Positions 16,688-25,466 of a DNA stretch of 64,000 nucleotides are shown piece by piece. The DNA comes from Solirubrobacter deserti (GTDB lineage Bacteria; Actinomycetota; Thermoleophilia; Solirubrobacterales; Solirubrobacteraceae). The notes under the pieces were generated by a model. The model did no database searches. It had not been told where the DNA came from and saw only the letters and a program-made list of their open reading frames with translations. The stretch lies in NCBI RefSeq assembly GCF_003344625.1, contig NZ_QPKJ02000005.1:620001-684000 (forward strand), in the 5' to 3' direction. Within the stretch, counting starts at the first letter, position 1; every line of letters starts with the position of its first letter. Made by a program: the position numbers and the translations under genes.

Positions 16688-18118
16688 TTGGCGCTGACGC
16701 CGCTCTCAGCTCTCGCGCCGAGCGCCTCGCGCGTGCTGGAGCGGCTCGCGCCGCCCCCGGAGGCGATCGACGAGCCGCCCAAGGCACGCCCGTGGAAGCT
16801 GCTCATCCTCGCCTGCTTCGCGCTGGCGGGCCTGAGCCTGCTGCTGCCGTCCGTCCCCACCTACGACCCGTGGGCGTGGATCATCTGGGGCCGGGAGATC
16901 GCCAACGGCGACCTCGTGACCACCACCGGCCCCAGCTGGAAGCCGCTGCCGGTGATCTTCACGACGCCGTTCAGCTTCGCGGGCGACGACGGCGCGCCGC
17001 TGCTGTGGCTCGTGGTCGCGCGCGCCGGTGGCATCCTCGCCTTCGCGATGGCGTTCCGGCTGGCCGCGCGGCTCGCCGGCCCGGTCGCGGGCGTGATCGC
17101 CGCGAGCGCGCTGTTCCTCGCCGACGAGTTCATCCGCAACTTCTTCCGCGGCAACTCCGAGGGCATCCTCGTCGCGCTCTGCCTGTGGGCGGTCGAGCGC
17201 CACCTCGACGGCCGCCGGCGGGACGCGTTCTGGCTCGGCATCGGCGCGGCGCTGCTGCGGCCCGAGGTATGGCCGTTCATCGCGCTCTACGGCCTGTACC
17301 TGCTGGTCGTCGAGCGCAAGCTCTCCACCGTCCTGATCGTCGGCGGCGGCGGGCTCGGCCTCCTGATCCTGTGGTTCCTGCCCGAGTACCTGGGCTCCGG
17401 CGACTTCCTGCGGGCCGCCAACCGCGCCCGCCAGCCCAACCCGGACTCGGCCGCGTTCGCGAAGTATCCGTTCCTGGAGGTCTTCAACCGCAGCGCGTCC
17501 GTGCTGTCGGTCCCGGTCTACGTCGGCGGGACGATCGCGTTCGTCGTCGCCGCGTTCCGAAGAGACGGGCTCTACCTCGCCATGGCCGCGATCGGCACCG
17601 TGCTGATGGTGGCCGTCGCCGCGATGACCCAGGCCGGGTTCGCCGGCAACCTGCGCTACGTCGCGCTGCCCGCCGCCCTCGTGTGCGTGCTCGCCGGTGC
17701 GGGGTGGGTGTGGTTGGTCCGTGCGGCCCACGAGCGTGCGGGACGGGTTGTCGCGATCGCGCTCGCCGTCGTGGTCGCCGCGGGCTCGGCGCCGTTCATC
17801 ATCGAGGACGTGCGCGAGCTCGACGAGGCCGCGTGGCGCATCGACCAGGAGGCCCAGCTCTACGGCACCGTCCCGGAGGCGATCGAGGCCGGCGGCGGCC
17901 GCGAGAAGCTGATGTCGTGTGGCACCGTGTACACCGGCGCGTTCCAGACGCAGGCGGTGGCGTGGTACATGCATCTGCACGAGATGGAGTCGGAGATCTT
18001 CGCCTTCCCGCCGGGCACGACGATCGCGCCGTCCTACTCCGCGCTGTCGAAGGACCCGCGCTTCCCGACCATCGCCAAGACCCGGAAGTGGGTCATCGGC
18101 TCCTCCTGCGCCCGCTGA
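16688..18118 (+). CDS. Polytopic membrane protein, GT-C glycosyltransferase-like
   Basis: A 476-residue integral membrane protein with a hydrophilic N-terminus of about 40 residues and 9-10 hydrophobic helices (LLILACFALAGLSLLLP, AGVIAASALFLA, LSTVLIVGGGGLGLLILWFLP and others). The first loop DPWAWIIWGREI carries acidic residues after helix 1, as expected for GT-C polyprenyl-sugar transferases such as the ArnT/PMT type. The C-terminal soluble part contains two cysteines. The start is uncertain: TTG at 16688, 3 bp after the previous stop, or in-frame GTG at 16733. The next gene is a second protein of the same type, so both may act in cell-envelope glycosylation. Confidence 0.7.
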   Translation: MALTPLSALAPSASRVLERLAPPPEAIDEPPKARPWKLLILACFALAGLSLLLPSVPTYDPWAWIIWGREIANGDLVTTTGPSWKPLPVIFTTPFSFAGDDGAPLLWLVVARAGGILAFAMAFRLAARLAGPVAGVIAASALFLADEFIRNFFRGNSEGILVALCLWAVERHLDGRRRDAFWLGIGAALLRPEVWPFIALYGLYLLVVERKLSTVLIVGGGGLGLLILWFLPEYLGSGDFLRAANRARQPNPDSAAFAKYPFLEVFNRSASVLSVPVYVGGTIAFVVAAFRRDGLYLAMAAIGTVLMVAVAAMTQAGFAGNLRYVALPAALVCVLAGAGWVWLVRAAHERAGRVVAIALAVVVAAGSAPFIIEDVRELDEAAWRIDQEAQLYGTVPEAIEAGGGREKLMSCGTVYTGAFQTQAVAWYMHLHEMESEIFAFPPGTTIAPSYSALSKDPRFPTIAKTRKWVIGSSCAR

Positions 18119-18121
18119 GCC

Positions 18122-19699
18122 ATGGCCACCTACGCGTCCCGCCCGCCCGCCGTCGCCGCCCTCGCGCGGCGCGTCCGCGACTTCCGGCACGCCTGGATCG
18201 CGGTCCCGATCGGGCTTGCCGGGCTGATCGCGCTGTCACTGACGCTGCGCACGTCGCAGCTCGGAATCGGCTTCTGGATCGATGAGGGCCTGTCCGTCGG
18301 GATCGCCGACCGCGCGCTGACGGACATCCCGGCCGCGCTGCGCAAGGACGGCTCACCGCCGCTGTACTACATGCTCCTGCACTTCTGGCTCGGGATCGCG
18401 GGCGACTCCGAGGAGGGCGTGCGCTCGTTCAGCCTCGCGTGCGCGCTGCTCGCGATCCCCGTCGCGTGGTGGGCGGGCCGGACCGTGTGGGACACGCACA
18501 AGGCGGGCTGGATCGCGGCCGCGCTGATGGCCTTCAACCCGTTCCTGAGCCAGTACGCGCAGGAAGCTCGGATGTACGCGATGGTCGCGCTGCTGGCGAT
18601 CCCGGTCACGGTCTGCTTCCTGCGCGCCTACGCGCTGGACACCGAGCGCCGAAGGCCGTGGGTGATCGGCTTCGCGGTCTCCGAGGCGGTCGCGCTCTAC
18701 ACGCACAACTGGCCGATCTTCTTCGGCGCGTCGGCGGGCGTCGCGTTCCTGGTCCTGCTCGCCCTCAGCGATCGCCGCCGCGAGCTCCTCCGGGACGGCG
18801 TGCTCGGCTTCGGCGGCGCCGCCCTGCTGTATCTGCCGTGGGTCCCCACGACGCTCTACCAGGCCCAGCACACCGGCGCCCCGTGGGCCGACGCGCCCGC
18901 GTTCAGCTCGCTGCTCGGCGTCCCCGGCGTGATCCTCGGCCGGCTCCCGGAGATCGTCTTCCTGATCTGCGCCGGCGCCGGCCTGATCGCGATCTTCCGC
19001 ACCCGCCCGCTGAGTGCGCACGGCCGCGCCGCGCTCGCGCTGTTGATCATCGCCGTGCTCACGCCGACGCTTGCCTGGCTGCTCTCCCAGAGCTCACCCG
19101 CCTGGGCCAACCGCTACCTCGCGGTCGCGATCCCGCCGTACCTGCTGCTCGCCACCGGCGGCTTCACCTACGCGCGCCGGCTCGGCGTCTTCGGCCTCGT
19201 GCTGGTCGTGATCATGTGGGCGCAGGACACGGCGCCGGTGGAGAAGAGCAACGTGCGCGCCGTCGCGCACACGATCGGCCCGAGCCTGGCACCCGGCGAC
19301 CTCGTCATCTCCACCCAGCCCGAGACGATCCCGCTGCTGAACTACTACCTGCCGGACGGGCTGCGCTACGCGACGCTGACCGGCGAAGAGACCGACTTCG
19401 GCGTCTGGGACTGGCGCGACGGCGTCGAGCGGCTGGAGCGCACGAGCGCCGAGGAGAACCTCGCGCCGCTGATCGCCTCGCTGGAGCCGGGCACGCGCGT
19501 CGTGCTGGTCGAGCCGATCGTGTGGACGCTCAACCGCTGGCGCGCGCCGTGGACGAAGCTGATCCGGATCCGCTCGAAGGAATGGGCGCAGGCGCTCTCC
19601 AACGACCCCACGGTCCCGATCACGTCGATCCAGCCGACGAACTTCACGCCGCCGCGGCCGAATCCGGTGCGGGCGACGGTGATGGTGAAGACGCGCTAG
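18122..19699 (+). CDS. GT39-like (ArnT/PMT-type) membrane glycosyltransferase
   Basis: A 525-residue integral membrane protein with about 11 helices. After helix 1, IGFWIDEGLSVGIAD carries the D-E pair typical of the first extracytoplasmic loop of GT-C enzymes, and QYAQEARMYAM is the conserved second-loop element of PMT-like proteins. These enzymes transfer a sugar from a polyprenyl-phosphate carrier to protein or lipid on the outer face of the membrane. The ATG lies 3 bp after the previous stop, so the two membrane proteins are probably one operon. Donor and acceptor cannot be read from the sequence. Confidence 0.82.
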   Translation: MATYASRPPAVAALARRVRDFRHAWIAVPIGLAGLIALSLTLRTSQLGIGFWIDEGLSVGIADRALTDIPAALRKDGSPPLYYMLLHFWLGIAGDSEEGVRSFSLACALLAIPVAWWAGRTVWDTHKAGWIAAALMAFNPFLSQYAQEARMYAMVALLAIPVTVCFLRAYALDTERRRPWVIGFAVSEAVALYTHNWPIFFGASAGVAFLVLLALSDRRRELLRDGVLGFGGAALLYLPWVPTTLYQAQHTGAPWADAPAFSSLLGVPGVILGRLPEIVFLICAGAGLIAIFRTRPLSAHGRAALALLIIAVLTPTLAWLLSQSSPAWANRYLAVAIPPYLLLATGGFTYARRLGVFGLVLVVIMWAQDTAPVEKSNVRAVAHTIGPSLAPGDLVISTQPETIPLLNYYLPDGLRYATLTGEETDFGVWDWRDGVERLERTSAEENLAPLIASLEPGTRVVLVEPIVWTLNRWRAPWTKLIRIRSKEWAQALSNDPTVPITSIQPTNFTPPRPNPVRATVMVKTR

Positions 19700-19762
19700 G
19701 CCGGCTCACGCAGCACGATTCCGGCGGCCACCGATCACCGCCTGGAGCCACGTGGCGACCGG

Positions 19763-21355
19763 TCATGGGCCTCCGGCCCACTTCCGGTCACCCCGCGGCC
19801 CCAGATCGGCGCCGGTGACCACCGGCGATCGCACGTGCGTGCCCTCGCCGGCCACGGGCAACGTGAACGCGAACTGCGCGCCGTGCTCGGAGTCTTCGAG
19901 GACGAGCGTGCCGTTCATGCGCTCGGTCAGCTCGCGGCCGATCGCCAGCCCGAGTCCGAACCCGCTCACCTCGCTGGTCGCCTTGCCGCGGTGGAAGCGC
20001 TCGAAGATGTGCTCGCGCTCCTCGGGCGGGACGCCCGGGCCGCGGTCGGCGACGCGCACGATGACCGTGTCGAAGCGGTGGTGGGTGGAGATCAGGATGG
20101 GTTCGCCGGCCGGCGCGTAGCGCAGCGCGTTGTCGATCAGGATGCGGACGACGCGCGCGCAGGCCGCCGGGTCGCCGATGCCCCAGCAGGGCCCCGGCGC
20201 CTCCACGTCGAGCGCGGTGGCGCGCTCGGACGCGTGCAGCTCGAACTCGGCCGCGACCGCGCGCGCGATCTCGCCCAGCTCGACCGGCTCCGAGCGCAGC
20301 TGCACGGCCGCGTCGAGGCGCGACAGGTCCAGCAGCTCGGACGCCAGCACCGACAGCCGCCGCAGCTCGACCCGCGCGCTCGCCACCTGCTCGCGCGCGT
20401 CCTCGAGGTCCACGCCGCCCTGCAGGTCCTCGTCGAGCAGCTCCATCGTGCCCGAGAGCATCGTCAGCGGCGTGCGCAGCTCGTGCGAGGCGGTGGAGAC
20501 GAACGAGCGCCGCGCCGCCTCCTGACGGCGCAGCTCCTCCTGCATCCGGCCGATGGCGCGCGCCAGGTCGCCCACCTCGTCGCGGCCGCGGTCCACCGGC
20601 GCGGGCGCCTCCGGGCCCTCCTGCGTGATCCGCAGCGCGGACCGCTGCAGGCGGCCGAGACGGCGGGTGAGCGTGCTCGAGAGCGCGAGCCCCAGGCCGA
20701 TCGCCACCGCGAGCCCGACGCCCGCGGCCGCCAGGAGCCGGTTGCGCACGAGCGAGGCCGTGCTGGTCGCCTCGGCCAGCGTCCGCTGCGCGACCACGAC
20801 GCCGATGATCTCGGAGTTGTCGTAGACGGGCATCGCGAACGTGGCCACGTCGTCGCGCAGCCGCAGCTGCGAGACCCCGACGCGGCGCGCCTCCAGCGCG
20901 ACCGTCATCGGTTCGCGCAGCGAGGTCCGGCCGCCGGTGTCGAACAGGAAGGCGGGTGACTTCGGCGGGTCGTCCGTGTTGGTGAACGAACCGTCGGTGA
21001 CGAACACGCGCGCGCCGCCCGTCCGGTCACGCAGCTCATAGGCGATCGTGATCAGCTCGCTCTCGCGCCGGTCACGGGCCGCCGCGCCCACATCGACGCG
21101 CGGAGCCCTGGGGTCCCGCTTCGCCCGCTCCGCCGCGTCCCGGACATCCTTCGGCGCGCCCAGCTTGAGCTTGTCGCGGAACTCCGCGCGCAGGTCCTCG
21201 GTCGTGTCCTCCAGCTGCTGGGTGCCCTGCTCGCGCAGCTGCGACTGCAGCGGGGAGAGCGTGATCGCGGCCGCGACCACCAGCGTCACCGCACTCGTGG
21301 CCACGAAGGCGAGCAGCAGCCGCCCTCGGAGCCCGGCGAGTGCGCTGCGGATCAT
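19763..21355 (-). CDS. Sensor histidine kinase
   Basis: A 530-residue kinase. Helix 1 (LLLAFVATSAVTLVVAAAIT) is at about 12-31, followed by an extracytoplasmic sensor of about 150 residues, helix 2 (LLAAAGVGLAVAIGLGLALS) and HAMP. The DHp domain has H291 in [13 protein letters not shown]; the ATPase has the N box RILIDNALRYAP, G1 VADRGPGVP and G2 GFGLGLAIG. The ATG at 21353-21355 overlaps the regulator's stop (ATGA), so it is cotranscribed with it. A longer open frame upstream lies over the regulator gene and is not used. The signal is unknown. Confidence 0.92.
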   Translation of the reverse strand: MIRSALAGLRGRLLLAFVATSAVTLVVAAAITLSPLQSQLREQGTQQLEDTTEDLRAEFRDKLKLGAPKDVRDAAERAKRDPRAPRVDVGAAARDRRESELITIAYELRDRTGGARVFVTDGSFTNTDDPPKSPAFLFDTGGRTSLREPMTVALEARRVGVSQLRLRDDVATFAMPVYDNSEIIGVVVAQRTLAEATSTASLVRNRLLAAAGVGLAVAIGLGLALSSTLTRRLGRLQRSALRITQEGPEAPAPVDRGRDEVGDLARAIGRMQEELRRQEAARRSFVSTASHELRTPLTMLSGTMELLDEDLQGGVDLEDAREQVASARVELRRLSVLASELLDLSRLDAAVQLRSEPVELGEIARAVAAEFELHASERATALDVEAPGPCWGIGDPAACARVVRILIDNALRYAPAGEPILISTHHRFDTVIVRVADRGPGVPPEEREHIFERFHRGKATSEVSGFGLGLAIGRELTERMNGTLVLEDSEHGAQFAFTLPVAGEGTHVRSPVVTGADLGPRGDRKWAGGP

Positions 21356-22050
21356 GCCTCTCGGAAGCGGTAACCCTGGCCCGGCACGGTCAGGATGAGG
21401 CTCGGCTCCTCCGGCCGGGCCTCGAGCTTCTCGCGCAGGTGGCGGATGTGGACGTCGATCGCGCGCGGATCGCGGTACGCGGAGTCGCCCCAGATCGCGC
21501 GCAGCAGCTCCTGGCGGTTGAACGCGTAGCCCGGGCGGCTCATCAGGCACCCGAGCAGCTCGAACTCGCTGAAGGTGAGCCGGACCGGGTTGTCGTCGAC
21601 GGTCACGCGCCGCAGGTCGCGGTCGAGCGTGACCGGGCCGACGCGCACGTTGCCCTCGACGACGCGGCCCTGCGCGCGCCGCAGCACGGCGCGGATGCGC
21701 GAGCGCAGCTCGGCCAGGCCGAAGGGCTTGGTCACGTAGTCGTCGGCGCCGGCTTCCAGGCCTTGGACGGCGTCGGCCTCGCTGTCAAGCGCGGTCAACA
21801 TGATGATTGGCACCACGTCGCGCCGGGAACGCAAGGTGCGAGCGACGTCGTAACCGGTCGGGCCCGCGCCGAGCGCGACGTCGAGCAGAACCACGTCATA
21901 GGCACGTTCGGACGCGGCGTCGAGGGCGGTCTCCCCGTCGCCGACGGCGGTCACGCGGTGGCCCTCGCGCTCGAACGAGCGCGTGAGCATCTCCCGCAGC
22001 GGGCGGTCGTCGTCGACCAGCAGGATGTCCAAAGCGCTGCTCGGCTGCAC
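21352..22050 (-). CDS. OmpR-family response regulator
   Basis: A 232-residue regulator: DDD acidic pocket (13-15), phospho-acceptor D57 (VLLDVALG), K108 (YVTKPFG), and a C-terminal winged helix (VRLTFSEFELLGCL ... VPGQGYRFRE). GTG start; TAACCT on the minus strand ends 8 nt before it, so it is probably leaderless. Three 10-bp-phased TTA repeats sit in the 90-bp gap to the divergent oxidoreductase gene and could be its binding site. Confidence 0.93.
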   Translation of the reverse strand: MQPSSALDILLVDDDRPLREMLTRSFEREGHRVTAVGDGETALDAASERAYDVVLLDVALGAGPTGYDVARTLRSRRDVVPIIMLTALDSEADAVQGLEAGADDYVTKPFGLAELRSRIRAVLRRAQGRVVEGNVRVGPVTLDRDLRRVTVDDNPVRLTFSEFELLGCLMSRPGYAFNRQELLRAIWGDSAYRDPRAIDVHIRHLREKLEARPEEPSLILTVPGQGYRFREA

Positions 22051-22058
22051 GGCCCGAG

Positions 22059-22064
22059 AGGTTA
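22059..22064 (-). promoter_or_regulatory. Leaderless -10 element TAACCT
   Basis: Minus-strand TAACCT, 8 nt before the GTG of the response regulator. No Shine-Dalgarno is present. Confidence 0.45.
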
Positions 22065-22070
22065 GAGCCT

Positions 22071-22100
22071 GGGCTTAAGGCCTGTTAGCGGCCTTTAGCA
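22071..22100. promoter_or_regulatory. Three phased TTA direct repeats (possible regulator site)
   Basis: GGGCTTAAGG, CCTGTTAGCG and GCCTTTAGCA are consecutive 10-mers of the form N4-TTA-(A/G)(G/C)(G/A). Ten- to eleven-bp direct repeats are the binding pattern of OmpR/PhoB regulators, and one is encoded next door. AAGGCC/GGCCTT (22077-22095) also forms an inverted repeat. Confidence 0.35.
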
Positions 22101-22140
22101 AGGCCCGTGAAATCGCGTTGGCGTGGGCATGGTGGGAGCC

Positions 22141-23667
22141 ATGTCCACCGTTGACATCACGCCGGCCGACGCTCCGCGTCGTCCCCGGCCCGAGAAGCCG
22201 GTCGCTGTCCTCGGCGGCGGCCCCGCCGGCCTCACGGCCGGATATCTCCTCGCGAAGGAGGGGCGTCCCGTCATCGTGTTCGAGGCGGAGGACATGGTCG
22301 GCGGCATCGCCAAGACCGAGGTCCGTGACGGGTACCGCTTCGACCTGGGCGGCCATCGCTTCTTCACCAAGGTCAAGGAGGTCGACGACCTCTGGCACGA
22401 GGTGATGAAGGAGGAGTTCCTCAAGCGCCCGCGCCAGTCGCGCATCTACTGGCGCGGCAAGTTCCTCGACTACCCGCTGAACGGCCAGGACGTCATCAAG
22501 AAGCTCGGGCCGTTCGAGCTCGCGATGTGTCTGGGTTCCTACATGATCGCGGCGCTCAAGCCGAAGGGTCGTGAGGACAACCTCGAGCAGTGGGTCTCCA
22601 ACCGCTTCGGCAAGCGGCTCTACAACCACTTCTTCAAGTCCTACACCGAGAAGGTGTGGGGCGTGCCGGCGAACGAGATCCGCGCGGAGTGGGCGGCCCA
22701 GCGCATCAAGGGCCTGTCCTTCTTCTCGGCCGCCAAGGCCGCGTTCTTCGGCAACAAGGACAACATCAAGTCGCTCATCAACGAGTTCCACTACCCGCGC
22801 TTCGGCCCGGGCCAGATGTGGGAGACGATGGCCGACGAGATCATCGCCAACGGCGGCGAGGTCCGGATGAACACGCCGGTCACCGCGCTCGAGATCCGTG
22901 ACGGCAAGGTCGTCGCGATCGAGGCCGGGGGCGAGCGCATCGAGCCGTCCGAGGTCATCTCGTCGCTGCCGCTGCGCGCGACCGTCGGCATGGCCGGCGC
23001 CGCCGCGACCGGCGCGGTCCAGAGCGCCGCGCAGGGCCTGCGCTACCGCGATTTCCTGACCGTCGCGCTCGTGATCGACGGCGATGACCTGTTCCCGGAC
23101 AACTGGATCTACATCCACGAGCCCGGTGTCGAGGTCGGCCGCATCCAGAACTTCCGCTCCTGGTCGCCGTGGATGGTCCCGGACCAGTCCAAGGCGTCGA
23201 TCGGCATGGAGTACTTCTGCTTCAAGGGCGACAAGCTCTGGGAGGCCTCCGACGAGGACCTCGTCGAGATGGCCAAGCGCGAGATCGAGCAGCTGGGCCT
23301 GGCCAAGGCCGAGAAGGTCGAGCGCGGCTTCGTCACGCGCGTCCCGAAGGCCTACCCGATGTACGACGCCGACTACGGCGAGCGCGTCGAGGTCATCAAG
23401 AACTGGCTCGAGGGCATCGGCAACCTCCAGCAGGTCGGCCGCAACGGCCTGCACCGCTACAACAACTCGGATCACTCGATGCTGACCGCGATGCGCGCGG
23501 TGGACAACATCATCGCCGGCACGAACCACGACCTGTGGGCGATCAACGCCGAGTCCGCGTACCACGAGGAGCAGCAGGAGCCCTCGCAGCCGTACAAGCG
23601 CGTTCCTACGACGCAGTACGAGCGCGAGCCGCTGGTCGAGTCCTCCAAGGAAGAGGCCGCGGCCTAG
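22141..23667 (+). CDS. NAD(P)/FAD-dependent oxidoreductase, amine oxidase/UGM-like
   Basis: A 508-residue flavoprotein with the N-terminal dinucleotide fold VLGGGPAGLTAGYLLAKEG followed by VFEAEDMVGGIAKTE and FDLGGHRFFT, as in protoporphyrinogen-oxidase-like and UDP-galactopyranose-mutase-like proteins. YNHFFKSYTEKVWGVP and the C-terminal GLHRYNNSDHSMLTAM (flavin-binding) support the assignment. Such enzymes often neighbour glycosyltransferases in envelope polysaccharide clusters. Start ATG 22141 follows GGTGGGAG; upstream in-frame GTG/ATG at 22123 and 22129 are possible. The acidic C-terminal tail is probably disordered. Confidence 0.82.
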   Translation: MSTVDITPADAPRRPRPEKPVAVLGGGPAGLTAGYLLAKEGRPVIVFEAEDMVGGIAKTEVRDGYRFDLGGHRFFTKVKEVDDLWHEVMKEEFLKRPRQSRIYWRGKFLDYPLNGQDVIKKLGPFELAMCLGSYMIAALKPKGREDNLEQWVSNRFGKRLYNHFFKSYTEKVWGVPANEIRAEWAAQRIKGLSFFSAAKAAFFGNKDNIKSLINEFHYPRFGPGQMWETMADEIIANGGEVRMNTPVTALEIRDGKVVAIEAGGERIEPSEVISSLPLRATVGMAGAAATGAVQSAAQGLRYRDFLTVALVIDGDDLFPDNWIYIHEPGVEVGRIQNFRSWSPWMVPDQSKASIGMEYFCFKGDKLWEASDEDLVEMAKREIEQLGLAKAEKVERGFVTRVPKAYPMYDADYGERVEVIKNWLEGIGNLQQVGRNGLHRYNNSDHSMLTAMRAVDNIIAGTNHDLWAINAESAYHEEQQEPSQPYKRVPTTQYEREPLVESSKEEAAA

Positions 23668-24134
23668 TCGCTCGAGGCCAGGGCCGCCGCATGGCGGCCC
23701 GGCTCGCGGTACATCGCCTCGGCCGGGCGCATGGCCGCCATCGCCTTCATGGCCCCGCAGCGCCCGCTCCTCCTCCGGCTGGGCGCGCACGTCCTCGAGG
23801 TAGCCGTCGTGCAGCACGCCCGCGATGCGCTCGAACGGTGAGTGGCTGACCGCGACCTCGCGGCGCGGCGCTGCGGCGCCGCCATGGGCACCCACCCCCC
23901 GATTCGACGCGGCGGTACGGGACGCGGGCTACGAGATCGTCATCGCGGGCGGTCGGATTCAGACCGTCTAGACGCATGTCCGATTGGCCCCTTCTCAGTG
24001 CGGTGCCATTCTGAATCCCACGCTTTGGAGGGCGTTCGGACGACAAGCTGCAACCTCACGGAGGGGGAGCGGACGGATTCGCAGAATGACGGCCGTGTCA
24101 CACGACACGGCCGTTTTTCGTTAAGGATGCGCGC
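23668..24134. other. Gene-poor gap of 467 bp
   Basis: No convincing intact gene. On the minus strand, 23668-23895 holds a protein-like stretch (HSPFERIAGVLHDGYLEDV) in one frame that continues plausibly only after a frameshift (AMKAMAAMRPAEAMYREPG, stop near 23668); it may be a decayed small gene, but support is weak. From about 23955 to 24118 the sequence is lower in GC than its surroundings and contains a 9-bp inverted repeat (GGATTCAGA at 23955, TCTGAATCC at 24010) and, just before the next gene, a strong terminator. This part could be a small RNA or a structured leader. Confidence 0.5.
24089..24118 (+). terminator. Rho-independent terminator 16 nt before DUF2252 start
   Basis: ACGGCCGTGTC - ACAC - GACACGGCCGT, an 11-bp perfect stem with a 4-nt loop, followed by TTTT. 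It reads on the plus strand and ends 16 nt before the ATG at 24135, so it is either the end of an upstream RNA or an attenuator of the DUF2252 gene. Confidence 0.85.
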
Positions 24135-25466
24135 ATGTCCATCGCTGATCTCGCCGCGTCCGACGCCGAGCGCCAGAAGCACATCGTCGACGTGTTGGTC
24201 GACGCGTTCGCGGACCTGATCGAGCGCGACCCACGCGCCTTCCGCGGCAAGTTCCGCAAGATGGCCGCGGATCCGTTCGCGTTCTACCGCGGCAGCGCGC
24301 CGCTGTTCTACTCCGACATGGCGCGGCTCGACGATCCGTGGGTCGACGAGGCCACCTCGCGCGTGTGGATCCAGGGCGACCTGCACGCCGAGAACTACGG
24401 CACCTACATGGACTCGGCGGGCGTGCTCGTGTTCGACGTCAACGACTTCGACGAGGCCTACATCGGCCACTACACGTGGGATCTGCAGCGGATGGCGGCG
24501 TCGCTGGCGCTGCTCGGGTTCCGCAAGGCGCTCAGCGACACCTCGATCTCCCGCCTGGTCGAGACCTACGCGCGCGCCTACGCCGAGACCGTGCAGCTGT
24601 TCGCCACCAGCGAGGTCGACCGCGACTTCCGCCTGACGCTCGACAACACCGATGGCCCGCTGCTGTCGGTGCTGCAGGTCGCGCGGGCCGAGACGCGTGT
24701 GCAGCTGCTCAACGCGCTGACCGTGTTCGAGGGGGCCGACCGGCGGCTCGCGTCCGGGGCGGGCGCGCGCGAGCTCGAAGACGCCGAGCGCGAGGCCGTG
24801 CTCGCCGCCTACGAGACGTACCTGGACACGATCCCGGAGGCCAAGCGCCAGCAGTCGATCTCGTACGCGGTCAAGGACGTCAAGGGCCGCGCCGGCGTCG
24901 GGATCGGCTCGGCCGGGCTGAAGGTCTACACGCTGCTCGTCGAAGGCCGCACGCAGGCGCTCGAGAACGACGTGATCCTGTCGATGAAGCAGGCGGGGAC
25001 GCCCGCGGTCAGCCGCGTCGTGACCGACGAGAAGATCCGCGCCTACTTCGAGCACGAGGGGCATCGGACGGCGGTCTCCCAGCAGGCGCTGCAGGCCCAC
25101 GCCGACCCGTGGGTGGGCTGGTGCGAGCTCGACGGCGTCGGCCAGATCATCAAGGAGGTCTCGCCCTACGAGGCCGACCTGGACTGGGACATGGTCACCG
25201 AGATCGACGAGATGCGGGCGCTCGTCCACGACCTGGGCCGCGCCACCGCGAAGGTGCACTGCGTGTCCGACGCCGGCTCCGAGCACCCGCTGGTGGACGT
25301 CAACGTCGAGGCCAAGATCACCGACGTCATCGGCGGGCGCCACGACGAGTTCGCCCGCGACCTCGCGCGCTTCGGCGCCGAGTACGGCGCGCTCACGCGC
25401 GAGGACCACCGGCGCTTCGTCGACGCCTTCCGCAACGGGATGATCCCGGGCGTGGAAGCCGACTAA
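24135..25466 (+). CDS. DUF2252 family protein
   Basis: A 443-residue protein of the DUF2252 family, recognised by FYRGSAPLFYSDMA, the kinase-like GDLHAENYGTY and FDVNDFDEAYIGHYTWDLQRMAASL, and the later SYAVKDVKGRAGVGIGSAG. The family has a phosphotransferase-like (APH/HipA-like) fold; GDxHxxN and NDFDE would be the catalytic and metal sites. No substrate is established. AAGGA about 7 nt before the ATG could be a Shine-Dalgarno. A terminator just upstream means that it must have a very close promoter or be controlled by attenuation. Confidence 0.88.
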   Translation: MSIADLAASDAERQKHIVDVLVDAFADLIERDPRAFRGKFRKMAADPFAFYRGSAPLFYSDMARLDDPWVDEATSRVWIQGDLHAENYGTYMDSAGVLVFDVNDFDEAYIGHYTWDLQRMAASLALLGFRKALSDTSISRLVETYARAYAETVQLFATSEVDRDFRLTLDNTDGPLLSVLQVARAETRVQLLNALTVFEGADRRLASGAGARELEDAEREAVLAAYETYLDTIPEAKRQQSISYAVKDVKGRAGVGIGSAGLKVYTLLVEGRTQALENDVILSMKQAGTPAVSRVVTDEKIRAYFEHEGHRTAVSQQALQAHADPWVGWCELDGVGQIIKEVSPYEADLDWDMVTEIDEMRALVHDLGRATAKVHCVSDAGSEHPLVDVNVEAKITDVIGGRHDEFARDLARFGAEYGALTREDHRRFVDAFRNGMIPGVEAD

